This document shows, in pieces, positions 24,990-34,390 of a stretch of DNA of 64,000 nucleotides. The notes under the pieces were generated by a model. The model was not told the origin of the DNA, did not search any database, and worked only from the letters and a program-made list of their open reading frames with translations. A program made the position numbers and the translations under genes. The stretch is from Mucilaginibacter sp. JRF (GTDB lineage Bacteria > Bacteroidota > Bacteroidia > Sphingobacteriales > Sphingobacteriaceae), in the NCBI RefSeq assembly GCF_015223065.1, contig NZ_JADFBY010000010.1, forward strand, positions 62,001 to 126,000, written 5' to 3'. Numbering within the stretch: position 1 is the first letter of the stretch; each line of letters opens with the position of its first letter.

Positions 24990-27479
24990 TTACCTGATAC
25001 CGTAATAAAACCTGAAGCCTTGCACATATTTTTGATTGCCGGCGAACGAGATACCATAATCAAGCCTGAAAAACAGCTTTTTGATACCCACATACAACTC
25101 GTAATAATTGCGGCGGTTATTGGTATTGAGGTAATTGGCACCCACTACCTCCTCCAGTTTCAGGTTACGTAAAAGACCGATCTTGTTGAACAGCACGCCC
25201 GAAAAGTTATGGAAGTAATGTGCCTCCAGGAATGACCTGTCGGTACTGAACTCATAAAACGGCAGGAAATGGAAACTACCCACATAAGTAGGATCGAACG
25301 TGGTACCCACGTTACCCAAAAAGTGGTTATAATCCATAAAATAAACGGTGTTGCGGTTAAAGAATGTACCGGCTGTTAATTTGAACGATGACCGGCCATA
25401 CAGCCCCATGCTGATCTCATCCTGCGATAGATCAACAGATGCAAAATCGTAGTCAACATCCGAACCTAACAGGCTATGTATACCCTTACGGTAGTTAACC
25501 ATCAGCGTAGGGAACTTTGATTTTACATAGTATTTGCCATCGGGCCTGTTTAAATAACGCGGACTAAAAGTAACCTCAACCGATGTTTTAAAGGTTAGCG
25601 CATTATGGTCAGGAAACAGGAAGGAACGATCATCCGCTGGTGCATCAGCCGGGGCAAACGGGTTGTTTGATGTATACTCCTTATCCTTTGAATCAAATAT
25701 ATGGTTGAACGAGGTATTGTACAGCTGCTGGCGGTTGGAGTAACCCAGACTGGCATTCCATAGTATACCGGTAGCCAGTTCGCGCTGGTAACCGAACTCT
25801 CCAAATTTTGAGCGGTAGTATTTCACATAGTTGTTCTCGTATATCAGCGAGCTTACGGTATTAAAGAATAGTGAACGGGTGCCCACATTATTCAGATCGA
25901 GCACATCGGTACCAAAGCTGGTGTAAAATTTGGCGTTGTTAAACTGATCGTACAGGTAGCTGGCCTTTATGTTGGCGCTGAGCATTTTGCTTGAAAAGCC
26001 GTAGTGCAGCGTAGGCTGTATGGTAATATTGCGCAGATCACTGAACTGCCTTGTCAGCGTCGGCCTGAGATCAATACCCCAGCCCTCAACCGTGTTGTAA
26101 AATATAGTTTTATGGAAGGGTTCAACACGCACCGAACGCCTGGTTCGCCAATCGGTTGCTATGTACGGGAATATGGTCCACGATAAAGGATTGAATTTGT
26201 TATGCGCCTTTTGTGCCGAGTCGAGGTATTCGGGCGTATGCACAAGCTCAAATATACTATCCTTACGTATGTAGTCCCGCTTCTCTTGCGCGGTGAGTGG
26301 TATGGGGCGGGTTTCCTCCCAATATTGCTGATCTTTTTTGTTGGCGGCGGTATCAACATGTAATATCTCGCCGTTAAAAAAGCCCGGTTCAAATGTTGGG
26401 TCGAGTTTATAGTTATTATAAACGGCCACATAATACCCTGAAAATTGGAAACCGAACACATTGCCTCCAAAATCAAAATGCGCCGATACCGGCATCCACT
26501 TATCATCCTTAACCGGTACAAATTGTTGGCTGATCTGCAAGGTATCTATCAGGCTGATCATGTTGTTTTTGCTGGTCAGCATCAGGTCGGCACTGTAAAT
26601 GCGCCAGTCGCCATGTACTATATATATATTACCCTGAAAAGCCTGGCTGTATTTACGTTTCGGTATTATCTGTATCTTATCAATAGTTTCGCCGTTACTG
26701 GTTGAGGTGCCTACCAGTTTGAAGCGATAAAATTCGAACGCGTCTTCGGCCACCGGCGTAACAAAGCCACGTGTGCTGAGGCCGTTTATGGTAAATATGT
26801 TTTCGTAAAGGTTTACCTGCAAATCAGACGCCTTGTTATAACTGAACGCGGTATTTTGCCCGGCTACTTTTGATGATATGGTGATTTCGCGAACGTTATT
26901 TGGCCGCTCAAAATTAAATTGGGATAATGATTCGGACTGATAAAGTATACCACGGCCATTCGAGTCCAGATCGAGCGCGCGGGTAACCTCCTTACTCATC
27001 AGGTTTTTTGGCGATTTTAGTAATTTTTGCACCCCCTTGATGTATACCGCGCACGAGTATCCTTTAACCTCGTTTAAATAATACTGACGCTTTTTCACCA
27101 CCTCGCGCATTATCTCCATGCCGGGGTCATCATCGGGCGAGCGTTTGCCGGTAATATTTACCTCGCTGAGCAGAAATATCTCATCCTGCAACTGTACGTT
27201 GTTAACAACATCCTTATCGCCAATGGTTATTTTAACTGTTTTTTCTTTGTAGCCAACAAAGCGGTATATCACATTATACTCGCCGGGACTAAGCTTGAGT
27301 TCATACCGACCATACTCGTTGGCGGTGGTGCCGTAGGTAGAATTGCGTATATAAACGGAGGTAAACGGGATTGCTTTGTTATCAGCATCCGTAATTTTAC
27401 CCGACAAAGAATATTGTTGCTGTGCAACAGCTGATATGGTGCTTAAAACACTTAAAATCAACAGTAAATATGTTCTCAT
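24990..27479 (-). CDS. DUF5686 outer-membrane protein with N-terminal carboxypeptidase-regulatory domain
   Basis: 829 residues from ATG 27479 (27491 is an alternative). Signal peptide ends STISAVAQ; residues about 22-105 form a CarboxypepD_reg domain (YSLSGKITDADNKAIPFTSV, TTANEYGRYELKLSPGEYNV). The rest matches the Bacteroidota DUF5686 family: EIMREVVKKRQYYLNEVKGY, IIPKRKYSQAFQGNIYIVHG, then a long beta-rich C-terminal region (about 430-829) with aromatic strand ends, finishing VQGFRFYYGIR, consistent with a beta-barrel. Role unknown; the class is TonB-receptor-like in style but lacks plug and TonB-box motifs that I could see. Confidence 0.85.
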   Translation of the reverse strand: MRTYLLLILSVLSTISAVAQQQYSLSGKITDADNKAIPFTSVYIRNSTYGTTANEYGRYELKLSPGEYNVIYRFVGYKEKTVKITIGDKDVVNNVQLQDEIFLLSEVNITGKRSPDDDPGMEIMREVVKKRQYYLNEVKGYSCAVYIKGVQKLLKSPKNLMSKEVTRALDLDSNGRGILYQSESLSQFNFERPNNVREITISSKVAGQNTAFSYNKASDLQVNLYENIFTINGLSTRGFVTPVAEDAFEFYRFKLVGTSTSNGETIDKIQIIPKRKYSQAFQGNIYIVHGDWRIYSADLMLTSKNNMISLIDTLQISQQFVPVKDDKWMPVSAHFDFGGNVFGFQFSGYYVAVYNNYKLDPTFEPGFFNGEILHVDTAANKKDQQYWEETRPIPLTAQEKRDYIRKDSIFELVHTPEYLDSAQKAHNKFNPLSWTIFPYIATDWRTRRSVRVEPFHKTIFYNTVEGWGIDLRPTLTRQFSDLRNITIQPTLHYGFSSKMLSANIKASYLYDQFNNAKFYTSFGTDVLDLNNVGTRSLFFNTVSSLIYENNYVKYYRSKFGEFGYQRELATGILWNASLGYSNRQQLYNTSFNHIFDSKDKEYTSNNPFAPADAPADDRSFLFPDHNALTFKTSVEVTFSPRYLNRPDGKYYVKSKFPTLMVNYRKGIHSLLGSDVDYDFASVDLSQDEISMGLYGRSSFKLTAGTFFNRNTVYFMDYNHFLGNVGTTFDPTYVGSFHFLPFYEFSTDRSFLEAHYFHNFSGVLFNKIGLLRNLKLEEVVGANYLNTNNRRNYYELYVGIKKLFFRLDYGISFAGNQKYVQGFRFYYGIR

Positions 27480-27580
27480 AGTATTACTCACATAATACCT
27501 GCATGGGTGAAAATGTTTTATCAGTTGTATATATATTTCAAACGTTTGATTTTGGTAAGCGCTAATAAATTTTCAATGCG

Positions 27581-27588
27581 TAATTTTG
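27581..27588 (+). promoter_or_regulatory. -7 element of kbl
   Basis: TAATTTTG fits TAnnTTTG, 22 bp before the kbl ATG. TTTG motifs further upstream (27545-27554) are farther than the usual spacing. Confidence 0.5.
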
Positions 27589-27610
27589 CCGGATAAATTA
27601 AACTGACTTT

Positions 27611-28801
27611 ATGTACAATACACTGCAACCTGTATTACAGCAGGAACTTACCGAAATAGAGAACGCCGGATTATACAAGAAAGAGCGTATCATAACATCG
27701 CCGCAAGGTGCCGATATTACGGTACAGGGCGGGCAGGAAGTGATCAACTTTTGCGCTAACAACTACCTGGGCCTGTCATCACACTCAAAGGTTATTGAGG
27801 CGGCAAAAGCAACTATGGATGCGCATGGTTACGGCCTTTCATCGGTACGCTTTATTTGCGGTACGCAGGATATACATAAGCAGCTTGAACAAAAAATATC
27901 AGAATTTTTAGGCACCGAGGATACCATTTTATATGCCGCGGCATTTGATGCCAACGGTGGTGTGTTCGAGCCATTGTTTAATGATAAGGATGCCATCATA
28001 TCCGACGAGCTGAACCATGCCTCTATTATTGATGGTGTACGCCTTTGTAAAGCGCAGCGCCACCGCTACAAACACGATGACATGGCCGACCTGGAAGAAA
28101 AGCTGAAAGCCACCCAGGATCTTCGTCACCGCATTATAGTTACCGATGGCGCTTTCAGTATGGATGGCACCATTGCCCAGCTTGACAAGGTTTGCGAACT
28201 GGCCGAAAAATACAATGCCCTGGTAATGATAGATGAAAGCCATTGCTCGGGCTTTATGGGTAAAACCGGCCGTGGTACGCATGAGCACCATAATGTTATG
28301 GGTAAGATAGATATCATTACCGGTACATTAGGCAAGGCACTTGGTGGCGCGTCGGGTGGTTTTACCTCTGGCCGTAAAGAAATTATTGATATGCTGCGCC
28401 AGCGCTCGCGCCCGTACCTGTTCAGTAATACCTTGGCTCCGGCAATTACTGGTGCATCAATAGCTGTGCTGGATATGCTAAGTGAAACCACCGATCTGCG
28501 CGATAAGCTGGAAAGCAATACCCAATACTTCCGCGAGAAAATGACCGCCGCCGGGTTTGACATTAAACCGGGAGTACACCCTATTGTACCCGTAATGTTA
28601 TACGATGCCAAACTTGCACAAGAGTTTGCTGCCAAAATGCTGGAAGAAGGCATCTACGTTATTGGCTTCTACTACCCGGTAGTACCGCAAGGCAAATCCC
28701 GTATACGTGTACAATTATCGGCCGCGCACGAGCAGGAGCATCTGGACAAAGCCATTGCCGCATTTACTAAAGTGGGCAAAGAGCTGGGCGTGATCAAATA
28801 A
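27611..28801 (+). CDS. kbl: Glycine C-acetyltransferase (2-amino-3-ketobutyrate CoA ligase)
   Basis: PLP enzyme interconverting 2-amino-3-oxobutyrate plus CoA with glycine plus acetyl-CoA; part of threonine breakdown. 396 residues, standard. Seen: [88 protein letters not shown] and the PLP-lysine region [18 protein letters not shown]. The partner threonine dehydrogenase (tdh) is not next to it. Its stop codon begins the operator repeat of the downstream toxin-antitoxin pair. Confidence 0.95.
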   Translation: MYNTLQPVLQQELTEIENAGLYKKERIITSPQGADITVQGGQEVINFCANNYLGLSSHSKVIEAAKATMDAHGYGLSSVRFICGTQDIHKQLEQKISEFLGTEDTILYAAAFDANGGVFEPLFNDKDAIISDELNHASIIDGVRLCKAQRHRYKHDDMADLEEKLKATQDLRHRIIVTDGAFSMDGTIAQLDKVCELAEKYNALVMIDESHCSGFMGKTGRGTHEHHNVMGKIDIITGTLGKALGGASGGFTSGRKEIIDMLRQRSRPYLFSNTLAPAITGASIAVLDMLSETTDLRDKLESNTQYFREKMTAAGFDIKPGVHPIVPVMLYDAKLAQEFAAKMLEEGIYVIGFYYPVVPQGKSRIRVQLSAAHEQEHLDKAIAAFTKVGKELGVIK

Positions 28802-28839
28802 ATTATACGTATAGTTTAGTTATATTTGTACGTATAATT
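28801..28839. promoter_or_regulatory. Operator/promoter of the toxin-antitoxin operon
   Basis: Perfect 11-bp inverted repeat AATTATACGTA (28801-28811) and TACGTATAATT (28829-28839), 17 bp apart. A -7 element TATATTTG (28821-28828) fits exactly against the right arm. Each arm has a TACGTA core. The layout is what is expected when an RHH antitoxin represses its own promoter. Confidence 0.75.
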
Positions 28840-28845
28840 ATTGTT

Positions 28846-29124
28846 ATGGCAAAGCTAACGTTAAGTATTGAGCCTGATGTAATAGAGAATGCCAAAAGGT
28901 ATGCCCGTGGTAAACACAAAAGCTTATCGGCACTGGTGCAGGATTATCTGAAAAAGATAAGCGACGATAACGGTAAGGAAGATGAGTTGCTTAAGCGCCT
29001 TAACTCAATGACCATACCGGATGATCTGCAATCGCTCACTGGCATATTGAAGGGTAAATATCCTGATGATGTGAATTATAAGGATATAAAAGGCGATTAC
29101 CTGAAGGAGAAATATGGTTTATAG
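28846..29124 (+). CDS. Ribbon-helix-helix antitoxin (DUF6364-like)
   Basis: 92 residues. The N-terminal segment AKLTLSIEPDVIENAKRYA followed by SLSALVQDYLKKI is a ribbon-helix-helix DNA-binding pattern; the C-terminal ~50 residues (DDLQSLTGILKG) would bind and block the toxin. This layout matches DUF6364 antitoxins that pair with PIN toxins. It overlaps the toxin gene by 11 bases. Autoregulation is inferred from the inverted repeat just upstream. Confidence 0.85.
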   Translation: MAKLTLSIEPDVIENAKRYARGKHKSLSALVQDYLKKISDDNGKEDELLKRLNSMTIPDDLQSLTGILKGKYPDDVNYKDIKGDYLKEKYGL

Positions 29125-29530
29125 TCATATTTTTTTGGATAGCGATATTATATTAGATATGTTCTTTGAGCGGTACCCGTTTTCAGAATATACCAAGTTG
29201 CTATTGATCGAGTGTAAAAACCGGGACATAAAGGTTAGCACCTCGGCAATAGTTATTGCTAACTTGAATTATATACTCTCGAAAAAATTAGGTAAAACCG
29301 AAACGAGGGAAAAAATAAAGGAGCTGATTAAATGGCTAAACATACTTTCGGTTGAAAGTATGGCGATAGAGAAAGGATTGAACAGCAATTTTTCGGATCT
29401 GGAAGATGCTTTTCAACACTTTACCGCCGAGCGCTTTGAGTGCCAGGCCATCATCACCCGTAACATAAAAGATTATAAGCATGCCACGCTGCCGGTGTTA
29501 AGTGCCGAGCAGTTTTTAAGATCGATATAA
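29114..29530 (+). CDS. PIN-domain toxin (VapC-like)
   Basis: 138 residues, PIN fold. Seen: N-terminal HIFLDSDIILDMFFER with the first acidic residues, STSAIVIANLNYIL (the usual catalytic Glu region has Asn in this PIN subgroup), a LEDAFQHFTAE acidic motif and the closing CQAIITRNIKDYKHATLPVL. Members cut RNA, often tRNA, when free of antitoxin; the target here is unknown. The pair forms a two-gene operon placed between kbl and pheS. Confidence 0.88.
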   Translation: MVYSHIFLDSDIILDMFFERYPFSEYTKLLLIECKNRDIKVSTSAIVIANLNYILSKKLGKTETREKIKELIKWLNILSVESMAIEKGLNSNFSDLEDAFQHFTAERFECQAIITRNIKDYKHATLPVLSAEQFLRSI

Positions 29531-29536
29531 AAGATA

Positions 29537-30571
29537 ATGCAACAACAAATAGATAAGTATACCCAGGAGATAAACAACTTTGTAAAAGCTACGGCTGATG
29601 AGCTGGAAACTTTCCGTATAAAGTTTTTGGGTACTAAAGGTATTGTAAAAGACCTGTTTGAGCAATTCAAAACCGTAGGCGCCGAAGAAAAACGCACCTT
29701 TGGTAAAGTGCTTAACCAGTTTAAACAACTGGCCGAGGCCAAATACAACGAGCTGAAAGAAAGCGCCGGTACCGATGCCGAAAGCGGCAAAACCGAAGCC
29801 GACCTTACCCTGCCGGGCGATGGTTTTGCGTTAGGCTCGCGCCACCCGCTATCGCTGGTGCGTAACGAGATCATTGATATTTTTAAGCGCCTGGGGTTCG
29901 TTGTGGCTGAAGGACCAGAAATTGAGGACGACTGGCATAACTTTTCGGCGCTGAACTTCCCGGAGGAGCACCCGGCCCGCGATATGCAGGATACTTTCTT
30001 TATTAAAAAGAATAACGGTCAGGACGATATCGCCCTGCGTACACATACCTCATCGGTACAGGTGCGTATGATGGAGAATGGTAAACCGCCATTCCGCGCT
30101 ATTATGCCGGGTCGTGTTTACCGTAACGAAGCTATCTCGGCACGTGCGCACTGTTTCTTCCACCAGGTAGAGGGTTTGTATGTTGACGAAAACGTATCAT
30201 TTGCCGATCTGAAGCAAACCCTGTTTCACTTTGTGCAGGAGCTTTACGGCGAGGGTACCAAGGTACGTTTCCGCCCGTCATACTTCCCGTTCACTGAGCC
30301 ATCGGCTGAGATGGATATTTCATGTACCATTTGTAAAGGCGACGGCTGTAACATGTGTAAGCACACCGGCTGGGTAGAGATTTTAGGCTGCGGCATGGTT
30401 GACCCTAACGTGTTGGAGAATTGCGGTATCGACAGTAAGAAATATACCGGTTTCGCATTCGGTATGGGTATTGAGCGTATCACCAACCTTAAGTACGTTA
30501 TCCGCGATCTGCGCCTGTTCTCAGAGAATGATGTGCGCTTTTTGAAACAATTTAAAACCGAGATCATCTAA
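29537..30571 (+). CDS. pheS: Phenylalanyl-tRNA synthetase alpha subunit
   Basis: 344 residues. Seen: N-terminal coiled coil with [28 protein letters not shown]-like [16 protein letters not shown], motif 2 [20 protein letters not shown] with [13 protein letters not shown], the EPSAEMDI segment and motif 3 [14 protein letters not shown] Cys-rich insertion [17 protein letters not shown] sits before EILGCGMV and looks metal-binding. pheT is not adjacent. The next gene begins directly after the stop codon. Confidence 0.96.
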   Translation: MQQQIDKYTQEINNFVKATADELETFRIKFLGTKGIVKDLFEQFKTVGAEEKRTFGKVLNQFKQLAEAKYNELKESAGTDAESGKTEADLTLPGDGFALGSRHPLSLVRNEIIDIFKRLGFVVAEGPEIEDDWHNFSALNFPEEHPARDMQDTFFIKKNNGQDDIALRTHTSSVQVRMMENGKPPFRAIMPGRVYRNEAISARAHCFFHQVEGLYVDENVSFADLKQTLFHFVQELYGEGTKVRFRPSYFPFTEPSAEMDISCTICKGDGCNMCKHTGWVEILGCGMVDPNVLENCGIDSKKYTGFAFGMGIERITNLKYVIRDLRLFSENDVRFLKQFKTEII

Positions 30572-30979
30572 ATGAGGGTATTGCTGGGCGTATTATTGGG
30601 TATATTACTGGTTAGCTGCGGCAAGCAGAATGATGTTGTACCCTACGTGCCGGTAAATATCACTATACAACGTACCGATCCGAGATATAATAACATAAGC
30701 AGTGCCGGCAGTGTAATTACGCTGAGTGGTGGCGTTGCCGGCATTGTAGTTTATAACACCGGAGCCGGCATTGTAGCGTTTGACCGTTGCAGCAGCTACC
30801 AGCCCGAAAAAGCCTGCGCTGTAAATATTGACGAAGGATTATTTACCGTGACCGACCCATGCAGCGGCTCAAAATTCTCGTTGTTAGATGGGTCGCCGGT
30901 AAAGGCTCCGGCTACACGTTCGCTACGATCGTACACAGTAATTATAACCCAATTTGAGATCAGAATTGTAAACAATTAA
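30572..30979 (+). CDS. Rieske-fold-like lipoprotein lacking the His ligands
   Basis: 135 residues. Lipoprotein signal ending LLVSC (Cys about residue 16). The mature part follows the Rieske beta fold, but the two Cys-x-His ligand boxes read DRCSSYQPEKAC and DPCSGSKFSL, so Cys remains while both His are replaced. The final PVKAPATRSLRSYTV matches the usual Rieske ending. It therefore cannot hold a classical 2Fe-2S Rieske centre; disulfide stabilisation is possible. Similar proteins occur in Sphingobacteriaceae. It starts at the base after the pheS stop and overlaps the TetR gene by one base. Confidence 0.75.
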   Translation: MRVLLGVLLGILLVSCGKQNDVVPYVPVNITIQRTDPRYNNISSAGSVITLSGGVAGIVVYNTGAGIVAFDRCSSYQPEKACAVNIDEGLFTVTDPCSGSKFSLLDGSPVKAPATRSLRSYTVIITQFEIRIVNN

Positions 30980-31560
30980 TGGAAGCCGATAAAATAAAAG
31001 ACAGTATAAAGCGGGCAGCGCAGGATCTGTTCCGCAAGTTTGGCTACCATAAAACCAGTGTTAATGAGATAGCTAAAAAGGCAAAAATTGCCAAAGCAAC
31101 CATATATAAGTATTTTGAAAGCAAGGAAGCCATACTGCACTCCCTGCTGATGGATTACATACGTGTTAGTGTTGACGACCTGATACACATCAACACTCCC
31201 GAAAAAAGCGAGGAGGAGCATCTTACCAATCTCATCATGAAAACCTGCCGTCTATCGTATACGGTATGTAACGAGTTTATCGGTTGGGAGTTTATTCGCG
31301 AATCAGCCAACTCGCAGGAGTTTTTAAAGAACCTGTCGAATGAGTTGGAGGATCTGCTGGTGTTATCATTCACCCAGCTAACAGGCATGCGCAAGCACGA
31401 TACCTTTCAGCAACGTTTACGTTTCCTGATCAAGAGTAGCAAGAGCATTGTGTTCAGCTTCGCGTTCACCTCGGTAAGTGATGCCGACGTGCGCAAGAAT
31501 TTTGTATCCTTTCAAAAAGAGATACTGCCTTATTTGGTTAAGGCAGCACTCATTGTTTAA
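30979..31560 (+). CDS. TetR/AcrR family transcriptional regulator
   Basis: 193 residues. N-terminal helix-turn-helix: DLFRKFGYHKTSVNEIAKKA followed by KIAKATIYKYFESKEAIL, a standard TetR DNA-binding domain. The C-terminal ligand and dimer domain is all-helical and not assignable. The start codon shares a base with the preceding stop (TAATG), so it is likely translated together with the Rieske-like gene. Its target may be local; no palindromic operator is obvious. Confidence 0.9.
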   Translation: MEADKIKDSIKRAAQDLFRKFGYHKTSVNEIAKKAKIAKATIYKYFESKEAILHSLLMDYIRVSVDDLIHINTPEKSEEEHLTNLIMKTCRLSYTVCNEFIGWEFIRESANSQEFLKNLSNELEDLLVLSFTQLTGMRKHDTFQQRLRFLIKSSKSIVFSFAFTSVSDADVRKNFVSFQKEILPYLVKAALIV

Positions 31561-31577
31561 AAGCGAATATTTATCGA

Positions 31578-33365
31578 TTACAAGAACACCGGCCTGTCCA
31601 GCTTTATAGCTATGCGATAGGCCGCGTTCATTAAGCCCACATGGCTGTACGCCTGCGGAAAGTTACCCCACATACTGCCTGTTTCCTCATCCACATCCTC
31701 GCTGAACAGCAACAGGTGGTTACAGTACTTCATCAGGTTCTCGAACTCACGCATGGCATCGTCCAACCGGCCTACACAGGCTAAGGCCTCTACATACCAG
31801 AACGCGCATATTAAAAACGTGGTTTTAGGCTTGCCAAAATCATCGGCATGCAGGTAGCGGTAAAACAGGCCGTTAGCTGTTTTCAGTTCTTTCTCCAAAG
31901 CGGCTAAATGATCCTTCGCCCGTTGCGATGTTGGGTCAAGGTAGTTCATCATGATGAGCTGCAAGGTACTTGCATCCAGGTGCGGACTATTGGCTGCATT
32001 GGTATACACCTTACGCACCGGATCGTAACAGCTTTCAATATGCGCTGCGGCACGTTCTTTAAGGGCATTGGCCTTGTCTTCCAAAGCCTTGTTGCCTATG
32101 GTATTGGCCATTTTAGCCGCCGCGTTACACCCCGCCCACTGGAACAGGTTACTATAGCAATGTATATTGGCCATATTACGGAACTCCCATATACCGGCAT
32201 CCTTTTCATCAATGGTGCGCTCAATTTTGCCGAGCACTGATTCTATCCAGCGTACCGAATCCTTACGCTCGCTGAAAATAAAGCGATGATCAGTATACAG
32301 CGGTAACAGCGATATCAGCACCTGCCCGTAAATATCATTCTGAATATGCTCATAAGCCTGATTGCCTACACGCACGGGTTTATCGCCCATGTAGCCATCC
32401 AGATGGTCCATGATCTCCTCAACCAGTTTCTTTTTACCGGTGATGCCATACAGCGGCTGGTAACGGAACTCGTCGCCCTCGGATGTCGATATGTCAGACA
32501 CGTAGGCAAAATAGCGCTCCATCTCCTCAAAATGGCCGATGTGGTTTAGCGAGGTAAGCACATAATAGGTATCGCGCAGCCAGCAATAACGGTAATCCCA
32601 GTTGCGGGTACTGCCGGGATGTTCGGGCAAACTGGTGGTGCTTGCAGCAATGATAGCCCCGGTATCTTCATACTGGTGTATCTTTAAAACCAACGCCGAG
32701 CGGATAACATACGGTTGAAAGTACCCGGCTATTGACGAGTGCTTTATCCACAAACGCCAGTACTCAATGGTATTGCGCAAAAATATCTCACATGTACTTA
32801 CCAGCGGCGCCTCCAGCGGATCACCGTATGACATTAGCAGGTATTTGGTTTCATTCAGCTGAAAATATTGCTGATCGATAATATAGCTCAACGGTATATT
32901 GGTAGTAAGGCGCATGGTTTCGTCGCACCCGGCATAGTCAATATGATTACTGCCGCGGCGGGCCTTTTGCTTGCGCCTGCCGTAATCGCACACCGGCTCA
33001 CATTTTACCCGTATCTTAGGCAAACCCTCGATCGGCTCTATCTTACGGATGAACATCAGCGGCTTAAAAAAGCGCTCGTACTGGTGAAAACGCGGGGCAA
33101 AATCAGTAATACGATACCGGCCCTCGTCGCAAGTAACCACGGTGCAAAGCACATTGGTGTTTTCCAGATAGTATTGTTCCGTTTCAAAATCACCCTCGGG
33201 CAGTATAGAAAATTCGCCGCCCTTTTCCTTATCCAGCAAACTGCCGAAAACAAAGGTGCTATCAAACCGTGGCCAGCATAGCCAGGTAACATTGGTGTTT
33301 TTGTTGATGTGAGCCAGGTACGCGCAATTACCTACCAAGCCTGCATTATACATGTGTTTCTCCAT
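31578..33365 (-). CDS. Glycoside hydrolase family 15 protein
   Basis: 595 residues from ATG 33365 (33386 and 33353 are alternatives). Similar to bacterial GH15 glucoamylase/trehalase-like proteins. Seen: N-terminal YNAGLVGNCAYLAHINK and WLCWPRFDSTFVFG of the beta-sandwich domain, then the (alpha/alpha)6 barrel with TRNWDYRYCWLRDTYYVL, the acidic WEFRNMANIHCYSN region (catalytic base area), and the ending LFSEDVDEETGSMWGNFPQA. No signal peptide, so it is probably cytosolic. Substrate (trehalose, maltodextrin, glucan) cannot be decided. Convergent with the TetR gene. Confidence 0.9.
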   Translation of the reverse strand: MEKHMYNAGLVGNCAYLAHINKNTNVTWLCWPRFDSTFVFGSLLDKEKGGEFSILPEGDFETEQYYLENTNVLCTVVTCDEGRYRITDFAPRFHQYERFFKPLMFIRKIEPIEGLPKIRVKCEPVCDYGRRKQKARRGSNHIDYAGCDETMRLTTNIPLSYIIDQQYFQLNETKYLLMSYGDPLEAPLVSTCEIFLRNTIEYWRLWIKHSSIAGYFQPYVIRSALVLKIHQYEDTGAIIAASTTSLPEHPGSTRNWDYRYCWLRDTYYVLTSLNHIGHFEEMERYFAYVSDISTSEGDEFRYQPLYGITGKKKLVEEIMDHLDGYMGDKPVRVGNQAYEHIQNDIYGQVLISLLPLYTDHRFIFSERKDSVRWIESVLGKIERTIDEKDAGIWEFRNMANIHCYSNLFQWAGCNAAAKMANTIGNKALEDKANALKERAAAHIESCYDPVRKVYTNAANSPHLDASTLQLIMMNYLDPTSQRAKDHLAALEKELKTANGLFYRYLHADDFGKPKTTFLICAFWYVEALACVGRLDDAMREFENLMKYCNHLLLFSEDVDEETGSMWGNFPQAYSHVGLMNAAYRIAIKLDRPVFL

Positions 33366-33579
33366 ATTATTTAAGTAACGGAACAAATGGGTTAATGATG
33401 CTTATGAGTAAATTAAATCAAATAAGGCGATGGTTTTGTTTGCGTGTTTTGGCCATTAAGACAATAAACATGGCATCGGGCAAAATATTTTTAGGTGCAG
33501 GGTGCAACCTATCGGCAGGTGGTGGCGTCTAATAATCATATAAGCTTAAACACAATTAGTATAAACAATCAATAACATC

Positions 33580-34317
33580 ATGAAAGCCATCAACACAATA
33601 ATGCTTGCCGCTGTACTTTTAGCAGGCAACGCCACAGCTACATTTGCATCGAACACCAACCACAAGGCAATTATACGCCCGGTACAAACAACTGAAGATC
33701 GCTATCTGTCGGGCTTTAAAGCGGTTTCGGTATCAGGCTCGTGGGATATTTATATTACCCAGGGTTCAACAGAATCAGTTAAGGTTGAAGCACCATCAGA
33801 CGTTATCAGCAAGATAATTACCGAAGTAGATGGTGGCACCTTAAAAATTTACAGCAAGAACGATAATTGGGGCTGGAACTCAGGCAATAAAAAAATAGTG
33901 GTTTATATAACCGCTAAAAGCCTGAACAGCATCGGCATGTCGGGCTCGGGCGATATTTATTTTAAGAATGGCATCAAGGGCGATAAGCTGGCCCTGCGTG
34001 TAAGCGGCTCGGGCGATATATCGGGCAAGGTTACCGTAAACGAACTGGAAAGCAGCATCTCAGGCTCAGGCGATATCAAGGTAAGCGGTACTGCCGGAAC
34101 ATCAACCGTTAAGGTAGTAGGCAGCGGTGATTTTACAGGCGGCGACCTGGTTACCCAAAACACATCAGTTAAGGTTGCCGGCAGTGGCGATGCGCGCGTA
34201 AATGCCAAACAAAAGGTTGAAGCGGCAGTAGCAGGCAGCGGCGATATATACTACACCGGCGGCGCCACCAACGTATCATCATCAACTTCCGGCAGCGGAG
34301 ATGTACATAAGTTTTAA
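33580..34317 (+). CDS. Head-GIN (DUF2807) domain secreted protein
   Basis: 245 residues with signal peptide (MKAINTIMLAAVLLAGNATATFA). The mature part is a right-handed-helix-like GIN domain: the motif SGSGDI or close variants recurs seven times or so (SGSWDIYI, SGSGDIYF, SGSGDISG, SGSGDIKV, VGSGDFTG, AGSGDARV, AGSGDIYY, SGSGDVHK). Such proteins are common in Bacteroidota envelopes and have no proven function. A strong terminator follows. Confidence 0.88.
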   Translation: MKAINTIMLAAVLLAGNATATFASNTNHKAIIRPVQTTEDRYLSGFKAVSVSGSWDIYITQGSTESVKVEAPSDVISKIITEVDGGTLKIYSKNDNWGWNSGNKKIVVYITAKSLNSIGMSGSGDIYFKNGIKGDKLALRVSGSGDISGKVTVNELESSISGSGDIKVSGTAGTSTVKVVGSGDFTGGDLVTQNTSVKVAGSGDARVNAKQKVEAAVAGSGDIYYTGGATNVSSSTSGSGDVHKF

Positions 34318-34338
34318 GTAGATACCGCTAATCATAAT

Positions 34339-34380
34339 AAAGCAGGAGCCTTTCAGAGAATTTTGAGAGGCTCCTGCTTT
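34339..34380 (+). terminator. Terminator after the GIN-domain gene
   Basis: Stem AAAGCAGGAGCCTTTCA (34339-34355) with TGAGAGGCTCCTGCTTT (34364-34380), one mismatch in 17 bp, followed by a short AT-rich tail. It can also serve the convergent glycosylase-like gene. Confidence 0.8.
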
Positions 34381-34390
34381 ATCAAAACAT

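Noticed and set aside
24944-25141. N-terminal extension of the small lipoprotein into the DUF5686 gene
   Set aside because: The signal peptide begins at ATG 24943; the extension overlaps conserved coding sequence of another frame.
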